Source: Myxococcus eversor (GTDB lineage Bacteria; Myxococcota; Myxococcia; Myxococcales; Myxococcaceae). From it: a stretch of 64,000 nucleotides of DNA. A program made the position numbers and the translations under genes. Positions 1-6,860 of the stretch are shown here, piece by piece. The notes beneath the pieces were generated by a model. It worked only from the letters and a program-made list of their open reading frames with translations, was not told where the DNA came from and searched no databases. The first letter of the stretch is position 1. The number at the start of each line of letters is the position of its first letter. The stretch is from positions 124,001 through 188,000 of the forward strand of contig NZ_JAAIXY010000016.1 in assembly GCF_010894455.1 (NCBI RefSeq), written 5' to 3'.

Positions 1-1
1 C

Positions 2-598
2 GACGCGGCCAACGAGACGAGCGCTCACGACTTCGGCAAGTCCATCATCAGCGAGCTGTACAAGACGGCGCCGGTGTACGTGTACGACTTCGCGCAGAAC
101 GAGATTGCCGGGCAGGAAGGCAAGGAGCGCGGCTACTGGCGGGACGTGGGGAACATCGACATCTACTACCAGTCCAACATGGAGTTGGTGGAGGTGGACC
201 CCATCTTCAACCTGTACAACGACCGCTGGCCCATCCACACACAGTCCAACAACTACCCGCCGGCCAAGTTCGTCTTCGCGGACAAGGACAACCAAAGGGT
301 CGGCCACGCCATGGACTCGCTGGTGGCGGAGGGCTGCATCATCTCCGGCGGGCGCGTGAATCGCTCCGTGCTTTCCCCGAAGGTGCGCGTCAACTCGTAC
401 TCGGAAGTGGAGGCGTCCATCCTCTTCGAGAACGTCACCATCGGCCGCCGCAGCCGCATCCGGAAGGCCATCATCGACAAGAACGTGGAGATTCCGCCGG
501 GGACCACCATTGGCTACGACCCGGTGGAGGACAAGCGGCGCTTCCACGTCACGCCGGACGGAGTCGTCGTCATCCCCAAGGGCATGAAGGTGGTGTGA
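2..598 (+). CDS. glgC: glucose-1-phosphate adenylyltransferase, C-terminal part (cut by window edge)
   Basis: The frame enters from the left edge, so the start is missing and 198 codons remain. It opens with an H-D-F-G-K stretch and then Y-W-R-D-V-G, both typical of the second half of GlgC. It continues into the left-handed beta-helix region, seen here as repeated small-residue/hydrophobic hexads ([15 protein letters not shown]). The family makes ADP-glucose from ATP and glucose-1-phosphate for glycogen synthesis in the cytoplasm. The end K-G-M-K-V-V is normal for the family. Assignment is confident; regulation cannot be judged without the N-terminus. Confidence 0.93.
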   Translation, partial: DAANETSAHDFGKSIISELYKTAPVYVYDFAQNEIAGQEGKERGYWRDVGNIDIYYQSNMELVEVDPIFNLYNDRWPIHTQSNNYPPAKFVFADKDNQRVGHAMDSLVAEGCIISGGRVNRSVLSPKVRVNSYSEVEASILFENVTIGRRSRIRKAIIDKNVEIPPGTTIGYDPVEDKRRFHVTPDGVVVIPKGMKVV

Positions 599-604
599 GC
601 GGCC

Positions 605-1138
605 ATGGTCTCATCGGGGGGCCTTCACCTGCGGCCAGCGCGCGACTCGGACCGTCGCGCGCTGTGGCGTGTCCACACCGAGGCGGTGGAGACGCTGTGC
701 CAGGGTGTCTATGCCCCCGATGAGCTGAACACCTGGGTGAGTCTGCTCCGGCCGGAGGGCTATCTCCGGCCGGACCGGCCGCGCACGGTGTTGGTGGCGG
801 AGCGGGGCCGGCGCCTGGTGGGCTTCGGCCAACTCCACTGCCGCGCCGGAGAGCTGGAGGCCCTCTACGTGGTGCCGGACGAGGTGGGTCACGGCGTCGG
901 CTCCCAGTTGCTCGCCGCGCTGGAGTCGGTGGCCTGGGGTGTCGGCACGCCGCTGTTGGGCCTGGATGCCAGCCTCAACGCGGAGGACTTCTACCGGCAC
1001 CGGGGTTACGTGTCGCTGCATCCGGCCACACGGCCGCTGACGCAGCGGGTGCAGCTGGCCTGCGTGCGGATGCAGAAGCGCAGGCCCATGGCCTCCTCGC
1101 GGCGCGAGTCGAGCGCCGGAGCGATGCCCCCTACCTGA
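605..1138 (+). CDS. GNAT-family N-acetyltransferase
   Basis: This 177-residue protein starts six bases after glgC stops, so it may be co-transcribed. It has the GNAT order: an N-terminal L-R-P-A-R-D-S-D entry strand, then around residues 95-105 the strand A-L-Y-V-V-P followed by the acetyl-CoA loop V-G-H-G-V-G-S-Q, then the N-A-E-D-F-Y-R-H-R-G-Y tail motif. GNAT enzymes move an acetyl group from acetyl-CoA to an amine; the substrate cannot be read here. The last 30 residues are Arg/Ser-rich and probably lie outside the fold. Its end overlaps the convergent membrane-protein gene by eight bases. Confidence 0.85.
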   Translation: MVSSGGLHLRPARDSDRRALWRVHTEAVETLCQGVYAPDELNTWVSLLRPEGYLRPDRPRTVLVAERGRRLVGFGQLHCRAGELEALYVVPDEVGHGVGSQLLAALESVAWGVGTPLLGLDASLNAEDFYRHRGYVSLHPATRPLTQRVQLACVRMQKRRPMASSRRESSAGAMPPT

Positions 1139-1595
1139 AGGCGGCCTTCACCTCGGGCTTGGCCAAGACCACCAGCGCCCAGATGCCGATGGGCAGGGCA
1201 AGGCAGCCACAGGTGCCACAGCATGGCACGAGCGACGCGATGGCACCCGCCATGGCCAGTCCGCGACTCTGGAGCTGCCGCATCTTGAACGCGCCGAAGA
1301 AGGTGAGCGCATTGAGGAGGAGAACCGGGCCGAACATCACCAGCCGGCCGCCCACGGAGACGAACCAGTCGAGGGTCCCCTTGTTCTTCTCCAGCACGTC
1401 CCGGTACTGCGCCAGGTTCGGGTCGTTGTAGAGCTGCTCCAACTGCTCCGGCCCGACGGGTGTCGCCAGGTTGGTGAGGGCCCAGAGGAACGTCACCGCG
1501 GAGGTGACCATCAGGAGGATGGCCGGCAGGGACACGGCCTCCTTCGGGTTGGTGCCGGGAAAGCCATCCGTGGGGGCTCCGTATGCGTTCTCCAT
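1131..1595 (-). CDS. small multi-pass membrane protein of unknown function
   Basis: The start M-E-N-A-Y-G (154 residues) is chosen over an upstream ATG because a GGAG-type ribosome site precedes it and the upstream extension is Arg/His-rich. Hydrophobic segments lie near residues 22-43 (L-P-A-I-L-L-M-V-T-S-A-V), 84-102 (after G-G-R-L-V-M-F-G-P) and 118-146, the last containing C-C-G-T-C-G-C. This gives about three membrane spans. The layout resembles small myxobacterial inner-membrane proteins with no known role. It is convergent with the acetyltransferase gene and overlaps it by eight bases. Confidence 0.7.
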   Translation of the reverse strand: MENAYGAPTDGFPGTNPKEAVSLPAILLMVTSAVTFLWALTNLATPVGPEQLEQLYNDPNLAQYRDVLEKNKGTLDWFVSVGGRLVMFGPVLLLNALTFFGAFKMRQLQSRGLAMAGAIASLVPCCGTCGCLALPIGIWALVVLAKPEVKAAFR

Positions 1596-1722
1596 GTTTC
1601 CAGCTCCCGTGACACGTGAAGGGTGCGTGGGCCCACGGCCCAGGATGGCGCGTATTCCAACCAGGAGACGGTGCGGGCACCAAGCGAAATGGCGCCGCAC
1701 CGTCCCCCAGTCGTCGTCAGGC

Positions 1723-3147
1723 TCACGCCTTGAAGGTGAGCAAGGGCGCCAGACGCGCCACCTCGCGGACGATGCCGGCCTTCACCTGCGAGTCCACCAC
1801 CGGACGGATGGGCTTGTAGGCGGCGGGGGCCTCCTCCACCCGTCGCTCCGAGCGCAGGGTGATGCAGTCCACGCCCTTCAGGCCCAGCGCCGCCTCGCTC
1901 TGGTCGGCCCCACCCCGTGACAGGGAGAAGCGCGAGCGCGCCCGCCCCGCCCCATGGGACGCGGACTCCAGCGCCCGCGCATCACCGCACCCCACCATGA
2001 GGAAGGACGTGGCGCCCATGGAGCCGGGGATGATGACGGGCTGCTCGGCGCCCGCGGGGCAGGCGCCCTTGCGCGCCAACCAGCCCCCCTCGTACGGGAG
2101 GGTGAGGTTGTGCGGCACGTCGTAGACGAGCGGTGCCTCCACGTCGCCGAACAGCTCGCGCAGCGTCTGTCGCAACAGCTCCGCGAGCAGCAGCCGGTTG
2201 AGGAAGGCATAGTTGGCGGCGGTGGCCTCGGCCTCCAGGTAGCCAGCGACGAGCGCCTCGTCCGCCAGCGGGAGGATGCCGCTCTCCGGGAAGGGAGCCC
2301 CCTGGGGCCAGGCCTTGCGGGTGCGCTCACGCCAGGCCACCCCGACGTGTTTACCCACGTCGCGGCTGCCGGTGTGAATCATGAACGCCAGCTGTCCTTC
2401 GCGGACGCCCCACTGCCAGGCTCGCGCCCGGTCCTCGACGGCCTCCACGCGCTGCACCTCGACGAAGTGGTTGCCTCCGCCGATGGTGCCCAGGCCCGCG
2501 TCGCGCACCACGCCCTCGCGGGTGAGTGCGTCCGGTGCCCAGCTCGGGTTGCCGCGCAGCGCGCCGCCCAGGTGGATGCGTCCCACCTCCGCGTCGAGCT
2601 GCGCCAGGTCCGCCGCTTTCGCGCAGCCCAGCGGTGCGTCCAGCGTCTCCAGGAGCCAGCCTGGGATGCCGTCGCGCAGCAGGGCCGTGGACGCTCGCGA
2701 GGACATCGCCACGTCCCTCGTGCCGAAGAAGTAGTGGCCCTTCATGCGCTCGACGAAGTCGTCACGTCGCGCCAGGAAGTCCTCCACGGAGAGGTCCGCG
2801 ACGTGCAAGCGCATGCCGCAGTTGATGTCGGTGCCCACGGCGCCCGGGACGACGAGCCCACGCGTGTGCAGCACCGAGCCGATGGCCACGCCGGAGTCGC
2901 CCGGGTGGAAGTCAGGGGTGGCGCGCACGCGCAGCACCTCGCCACCACCCGGGTGCTTCAGGGCGGCGAGCTGTGCGAGCTGTTGGAAGGCCTTGCCCTC
3001 GACGGGCAGGTCCGGGGGGAGAAGCACCTCGGCGGGTGGCGCGTTCGCGTCACCGTGGAGGCGCACGGTGTAGAGATGACCGTCATAGGTCACCTCGAGC
3101 CCCTCGCGGGCAAGCGCCCGCAGGAGCCGATTCAGTTTCGGCTGCAT
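1723..3147 (-). CDS. rtcB: RtcB-family RNA ligase (tRNA-splicing/repair ligase)
   Basis: RtcB joins RNA 2',3'-cyclic phosphate or 3'-phosphate ends to 5'-OH ends, using GTP and Mn2+. The 474-residue length is usual. Family landmarks appear in order: G-T-D-I-N-C-G-M-R near residue 120, the metal-site G-G-G-N-H-F-V-E-V-Q near 225, H-T-G-S-R-D-V-G-K-H, the R-K-G-A segment, then S-H-G-A-G-R, whose His is the residue that becomes guanylylated. The end A-Y-K-P-I..V-V carries the C-terminal family motif. No archease, RtcA or RtcR gene is adjacent. A TROVE/Y-RNA locus, a frequent partner of rtcB in bacteria, lies 12 kb away, and a Y RNA lies 3.5 kb away. Confidence 0.95.
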   Translation of the reverse strand: MQPKLNRLLRALAREGLEVTYDGHLYTVRLHGDANAPPAEVLLPPDLPVEGKAFQQLAQLAALKHPGGGEVLRVRATPDFHPGDSGVAIGSVLHTRGLVVPGAVGTDINCGMRLHVADLSVEDFLARRDDFVERMKGHYFFGTRDVAMSSRASTALLRDGIPGWLLETLDAPLGCAKAADLAQLDAEVGRIHLGGALRGNPSWAPDALTREGVVRDAGLGTIGGGNHFVEVQRVEAVEDRARAWQWGVREGQLAFMIHTGSRDVGKHVGVAWRERTRKAWPQGAPFPESGILPLADEALVAGYLEAEATAANYAFLNRLLLAELLRQTLRELFGDVEAPLVYDVPHNLTLPYEGGWLARKGACPAGAEQPVIIPGSMGATSFLMVGCGDARALESASHGAGRARSRFSLSRGGADQSEAALGLKGVDCITLRSERRVEEAPAAYKPIRPVVDSQVKAGIVREVARLAPLLTFKA

Positions 3148-3443
3148 GACCCAACTCAGGGAATGCCCCGGTGCTCGCGGACGAGCCGCTCGGGGAGACG
3201 TGGCGGAGAGAGATGGTGGACCTTGGGTCAGCAGCCGCGGTCGCCGGACGGCTCGAAAGCCATCCTCACCGCGCAGGGACGCATGCCGCGCCGGAGGCTG
3301 ACGAAACAGTCCACCCGAGGCCGCTTCACTGCCTCACCTCACGCCAAATCACAGCTCGCCGTGCCCCGCTTCACTCGACGGCAAGCATCCGCTCGGCCCC
3401 CGCGGCCACCAGCCGAGCGTCGCGCGCCATCGCCGCGTCGGGA

Positions 3444-4223
3444 CTACACCGCCCCGGACAAACCGCCGTCGACGTTGATGGCCGTGCCGCTGATGTAGCC
3501 ACCCCGAGGAGACAGCAGGAAGGCGACGACGTCCGCGAACTCCTCCGCGCGCCCTACTCGCCCCAAGGGGATGCCCGCGTTGCGCGCCATCTCCGCCTGG
3601 AACGACTCCACCGACTTGCCCAGCTCCTGCGCCCGGCGCCCCCACTGGCCGCTCTCGATGATGCCCACGAGCACGGCATTCACGCGGATGTTCTTCGCTC
3701 CGAGCTCCTTCGACAGCGCCTTCGTCAGCGCCATGCCCGCAGCGCGTGACACCGAGGACGGCGTCGACTGCGCCCCGGGCGTCTTCGCGCCAATCGCCAG
3801 CACGTTGACGATGGACCCGCCCCCGGACTCGCTCAGGTGGGGCAGCACGTGCCGCGATGCGCGCACCGCCGCGAACAACTTGAGCTGGAGGTCCGTCTCC
3901 CACTCGGCGTCCGTCACCGAGGCGAACGGACGGGCCGCGGCGGTGCCGGCGTTGTTCACCAGCGCGTCCACCCGCCCCCACCGCGCATGGGCCGCGTCCA
4001 CGAAGTGCTCCACTTCCCACGCCTTGGACACGTCCGCCTGCACCGCGAGGACGTCACCGCCCTCCGCGCGCAGGGCCGAGGCCGTGGCCTCCAGCCGCTC
4101 CGTGCCCCGGGCACACAGGGCCACCTTGGCCCCTTCCCGGACGAGCCGTCGGGCCACCGCCGCGCCCAGCCCATCCGAACCGCCCGTCACCAACACCACC
4201 CTGCCACCCAGTTCCAGGTCCAT
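3444..4223 (-). CDS. SDR-fold protein lacking the usual catalytic Ser-Tyr-Lys
   Basis: The start M-D-L-E-L-G follows an AAGGAGG site, giving 259 residues. The nucleotide-binding signature V-T-G-G-S-D-G-L-G is at residues 11-19 and V-N-N-A-G near 88-92, so a Rossmann-type short-chain dehydrogenase fold is clear. Where active SDRs have Ser and then Y-x-x-x-K, this protein reads N-V-L-A-I-G-A and later P-S-S-V-S-R-A-A-G, so the catalytic Tyr and Lys are replaced. The C-terminal I-S-G-T-A-I-N-V-D-G-G is intact. I infer a binding or very altered enzyme; some SDR subfamilies share this change. It faces away from rtcB and forms no clear operon. Confidence 0.85.
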   Translation of the reverse strand: MDLELGGRVVLVTGGSDGLGAAVARRLVREGAKVALCARGTERLEATASALRAEGGDVLAVQADVSKAWEVEHFVDAAHARWGRVDALVNNAGTAAARPFASVTDAEWETDLQLKLFAAVRASRHVLPHLSESGGGSIVNVLAIGAKTPGAQSTPSSVSRAAGMALTKALSKELGAKNIRVNAVLVGIIESGQWGRRAQELGKSVESFQAEMARNAGIPLGRVGRAEEFADVVAFLLSPRGGYISGTAINVDGGLSGAV

Positions 4224-4327
4224 GTGCGCCTCCTTCGCGGGCCACGGCACCGGAAGCTCGCGAGAGCCTCCGGCCTGGACACCGGTGCGTGGCCGATGAC
4301 GCCGCGCACGCACCGGAGGCTACGCCA

Positions 4328-5491
4328 TCACGCCGGCTGCTTCACGGGCACATGCCGCTTCTTGTCGAAGGCGGCGAGCGTGGTGGCGATCTCCTCGTTC
4401 ACCAGCCGCAGCATGTCCTGCTTCTCGCGGAACGGGAGGAAGGCGCTCTTGAAGCCGGAGACGATGATGGTGGCCAGGTCATCCAACGACAGGCCGAGTT
4501 CCTTGTGGGCCACCCACAGCTCCTTCGTCACCGTGGTGTCGGTGATGAGGCGGTTGTCGGTGTTGATGGTCACCCGCAGACCGTAGTCGAAGTAGAACTT
4601 CAACGGGTGCGCGGCGAGGCTCGACACCGCGCCCGTCTGCACGTTCGACGTGGGGCAGACCTCCAACGGAATCCGGTGGTCGTTGACGTAGTTGAGCAGG
4701 TCCCCGTCCTCGCGCAGCCGCGTGCCGTGGCCGATGCGATGCGAGCCCAGGTTGTGGATGGCCTGGGAGATGGACTCGGGGCCGTACGCCTCGCCGGCGT
4801 GGGCGGTGCAGTTGACGTTGTTCTTCAGGATGAGCTGGAAGGCATCCTTGTGGTCCTTGGCCGGGAAGCTCGCCTCGGCGCCCGCGAGGTCGAAGCCGAT
4901 GACGCCCCGGTTCTTGTAGGCCACCGACAGCTCCGCCAGCCGCATGGACGTCTGCGGATTGATGTGGCGGATGCCGCACACGATGACGCCGCACTTGATG
5001 CCCGTCTCGCGCTTGGCCACGCGCAGGCCCTCGAGCACCGAGTCGATGACGGTGGTCATCTTCAGGCCCTTCTGAAGGTGCAGCGCGGGCGAGTAGCGCA
5101 CCTCCAGCCACCGCACGTTCTCCGCCGCCGCGTCCACCGCCAGTTCGTAGGCCGCGCGGTAGAGGGAGTCCGCCGTCTGGAGCACGGAGAGCGTCACGTC
5201 GAACGCGACGAGATACTCCTCCAGGCTCTCGCAGACCTCACCCATGTGGATGGCCTTGGCCAGTCCGTCCACGGTGTCCGCCGGCAGCTTGACCTTCTGC
5301 TGCTCGGCGAGTTCGAGGATGGTCTTCACCCGCATCGAGCCATCCAGGTGGCAATGCAGGTCCGTCTTGGGCAGGGCGTGCAGCAGCTCTTCCGTCACCG
5401 CCAGCGTGGGGGGCGGGACGAAGTCCGTCCGCCGGGCCCCAGAAGGGATGCCGGTGGCGCTGGGAATCTCGTCGTCACGAATCGTAGGCAT
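4328..5491 (-). CDS. add: adenosine deaminase
   Basis: Adenosine deaminase converts adenosine or deoxyadenosine to inosine in purine salvage. The chosen start M-P-T-I-R-D has a GGAAGG-like site upstream and gives 387 residues, normal for the family. Zinc and catalytic motifs are present in order: D-L-H-C-H-L-D-G-S, H-A-G-E-A-Y-G, H-R-I-G-H-G-T-R-L, and N-T-D-N-R-L in place of the commoner N-T-D-D-P; the Asn variant is found in other bacterial members. The gene lies between the SDR gene and a divergently transcribed lipoprotein gene, with only 35 bases between the two starts. Confidence 0.92.
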   Translation of the reverse strand: MPTIRDDEIPSATGIPSGARRTDFVPPPTLAVTEELLHALPKTDLHCHLDGSMRVKTILELAEQQKVKLPADTVDGLAKAIHMGEVCESLEEYLVAFDVTLSVLQTADSLYRAAYELAVDAAAENVRWLEVRYSPALHLQKGLKMTTVIDSVLEGLRVAKRETGIKCGVIVCGIRHINPQTSMRLAELSVAYKNRGVIGFDLAGAEASFPAKDHKDAFQLILKNNVNCTAHAGEAYGPESISQAIHNLGSHRIGHGTRLREDGDLLNYVNDHRIPLEVCPTSNVQTGAVSSLAAHPLKFYFDYGLRVTINTDNRLITDTTVTKELWVAHKELGLSLDDLATIIVSGFKSAFLPFREKQDMLRLVNEEIATTLAAFDKKRHVPVKQPA

Positions 5492-5526
5492 GGTCGAACT
5501 TCCTTCCTTACGCCATCCTCCAAACC

Positions 5527-6636
5527 ATGTCGCCCCGCGCGTGTCCATGCAGGCCCCTCGCCCCCGCCCTCGCCCTGACATTGGTGATGGCCGTGGGGTG
5601 CCGGGAGCCCGCGGAAACGGCCTTCCGGTACTCCACGGATGCATCCTCCCGTGCCGGACTGACACCCCTGCCGGATGGGGTCATCACCGGCAACGAGGCC
5701 GGCGCCGTGGTGCGGCTGGACCGCGCCGGAGCGGTGGTCTGGCGGGTGGCGCTCGGACGGGAAGTGGCGACGCGGCCCGTCGTGGCCGGCGACAGCGTCA
5801 TCGTCGGAACAGTCGCCGGAGACCTGGTGCGACTGGCCCTCGTGGACGGAGCGGAGCGCTGGCGCCTCACCGGCGAGCCCCCGGTCCTCACTCCCCTGGT
5901 CGCGACCTCCGACGGAGCCTCGGTCTTCGTCGTGGCTCCGGATGGCGCGGTGCGTTCACACGCGGTGGACACGGGCAAGGTCCGGTGGCGGACGCCCGTG
6001 CCCAAGGCCGACGAAGCCCACCTGGATGCCCGTCGCGGGCTCCCCTCCCCCGTCCTCGTGGACGGGCGGCTGGTGGTGGCGCTCGGGGATGTGGGGCTGG
6101 TGGCCCTATCCTCGGAGGACGGAGCCCGGGTCTGGCGGCAGGAGGTCCGGGGCGTGCTGGGACTGGAGGTCTCCGGGGACGTCCTCTTCGCCAGCACGCG
6201 AGACAAGCGCGTCTGGGCCTTGAAGGCCCGGGATGGCGCACCGCTCTGGGAGAAGAGCCCCGCGAAGGAGCTCACCAGCCCGCCCTCCCTGGCCCTGGGC
6301 CTGCTGTGGGTGGGCGCGCGCGTGGAGGACGCCGCGGTGCTGGTGGCGCTCTCGCCGGAGGACGGGAAGGAGGTGGCGCGGGTGGGACTGCCGGACGCGC
6401 TCACCACCAGCGTGGCCGAGGCTCCTGGCGACATGCTGCTGGTGCCCACCCACGGACGACAGGGACGGCTGGTGGCCCTGAAGCGGCCCACGTGGGAGCG
6501 CGCGTTCTCCCTTCGCACGGACACGGCACTGCGCTCGCGGCCGGTCGTCCTGGGGCAACAGGTGTTCGTGCTCGGCCAGGATGGGCGGGTGCTGTCGTGG
6601 AAGCTGCGCCCACCGGAGCCTGTGCGCGGGCCCTGA
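5527..6636 (+). CDS. PQQ-type beta-propeller lipoprotein (BamB-like)
   Basis: The first 24 residues form a lipoprotein signal ending V-M-A-V-G-C, so the mature protein should be anchored at residue C25. The rest of the 369-residue chain is a run of PQQ-like propeller blades, each with the pattern G-x-V-x-x-L-x-x-x-G-x-x-x-W (for example A-V-V-W-R-V-A-L-G and R-V-W-R-Q-E-V). This is the architecture of BamB, the outer-membrane assembly propeller, but other myxobacterial lipoproteins share it. No bam gene is near, so a role in the BAM complex is only a possibility. Confidence 0.8.
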   Translation: MSPRACPCRPLAPALALTLVMAVGCREPAETAFRYSTDASSRAGLTPLPDGVITGNEAGAVVRLDRAGAVVWRVALGREVATRPVVAGDSVIVGTVAGDLVRLALVDGAERWRLTGEPPVLTPLVATSDGASVFVVAPDGAVRSHAVDTGKVRWRTPVPKADEAHLDARRGLPSPVLVDGRLVVALGDVGLVALSSEDGARVWRQEVRGVLGLEVSGDVLFASTRDKRVWALKARDGAPLWEKSPAKELTSPPSLALGLLWVGARVEDAAVLVALSPEDGKEVARVGLPDALTTSVAEAPGDMLLVPTHGRQGRLVALKRPTWERAFSLRTDTALRSRPVVLGQQVFVLGQDGRVLSWKLRPPEPVRGP

Positions 6637-6687
6637 AGATTCCCGGCGCGACGTCGTCAGGGGGCCCCACGGGCGGGCGTCCTCTTC

Positions 6688-6838
6688 TCCGCGCCCGGCA
6701 GAAGAGGCCCTACACGCTCTCGGACTTCGCTGGTTCGAATCCAGCTCCCTCCGCCATCTGGAGGGATAGCCAAGCGGTCGACGGCACCAGACTTCCATCT
6801 GGCAGGTCTTCCTCACGGCTTCCTCACTCGGGCGCGGA
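6688..6838 (+). ncRNA. Y RNA A: permuted tRNA(Gly-like) module closed by a long stem
   Basis: A 10-bp closing stem pairs 6688-6697 with 6829-6838. After a 3x3 internal loop (GCA/ACT), an inner stem pairs 6701-6709 with 6817-6825 (one A-C mismatch, one G-U). Inside lies a circularly permuted tRNA. The T-arm comes first (6729-6745, loop TTCGAAT), then the acceptor 3' strand 6746-6752, G, CCA and TCT, then the acceptor 5' strand 6760-6766 (a perfect 7-bp stem). Next come TA, a D-arm at 6769-6785 with a GG pair, and an anticodon-like arm at 6787-6802 with loop CTTCCA. That loop is one base short of tRNA-Gly(UCC). Bacterial Y RNAs of the YrlA type are known tRNA mimics, and two more copies lie near the TROVE gene. 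Confidence 0.85.
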
Positions 6839-6860
6839 AGAAACCCCGCGCGTTCCCCTG

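Noticed and set aside
27-600. A possible complete glgC with start at residue Met
   Set aside because: The frame is open upstream to the edge and conserved GlgC sequence begins at base 2, so the gene is cut.
4289-5578. Long plus-strand ORFs opposite adenosine deaminase and in many other genes
   Set aside because: They lie antisense to clear genes, are rich in Arg/His/Gln/Gly and lack domains; they arise from high GC third-position bias.
6688-6838. An ordinary tRNA at Y RNA A
   Set aside because: The T-arm lies 5' of the D-arm and the acceptor strands form a closed hairpin, so a linear tRNA cannot be drawn.
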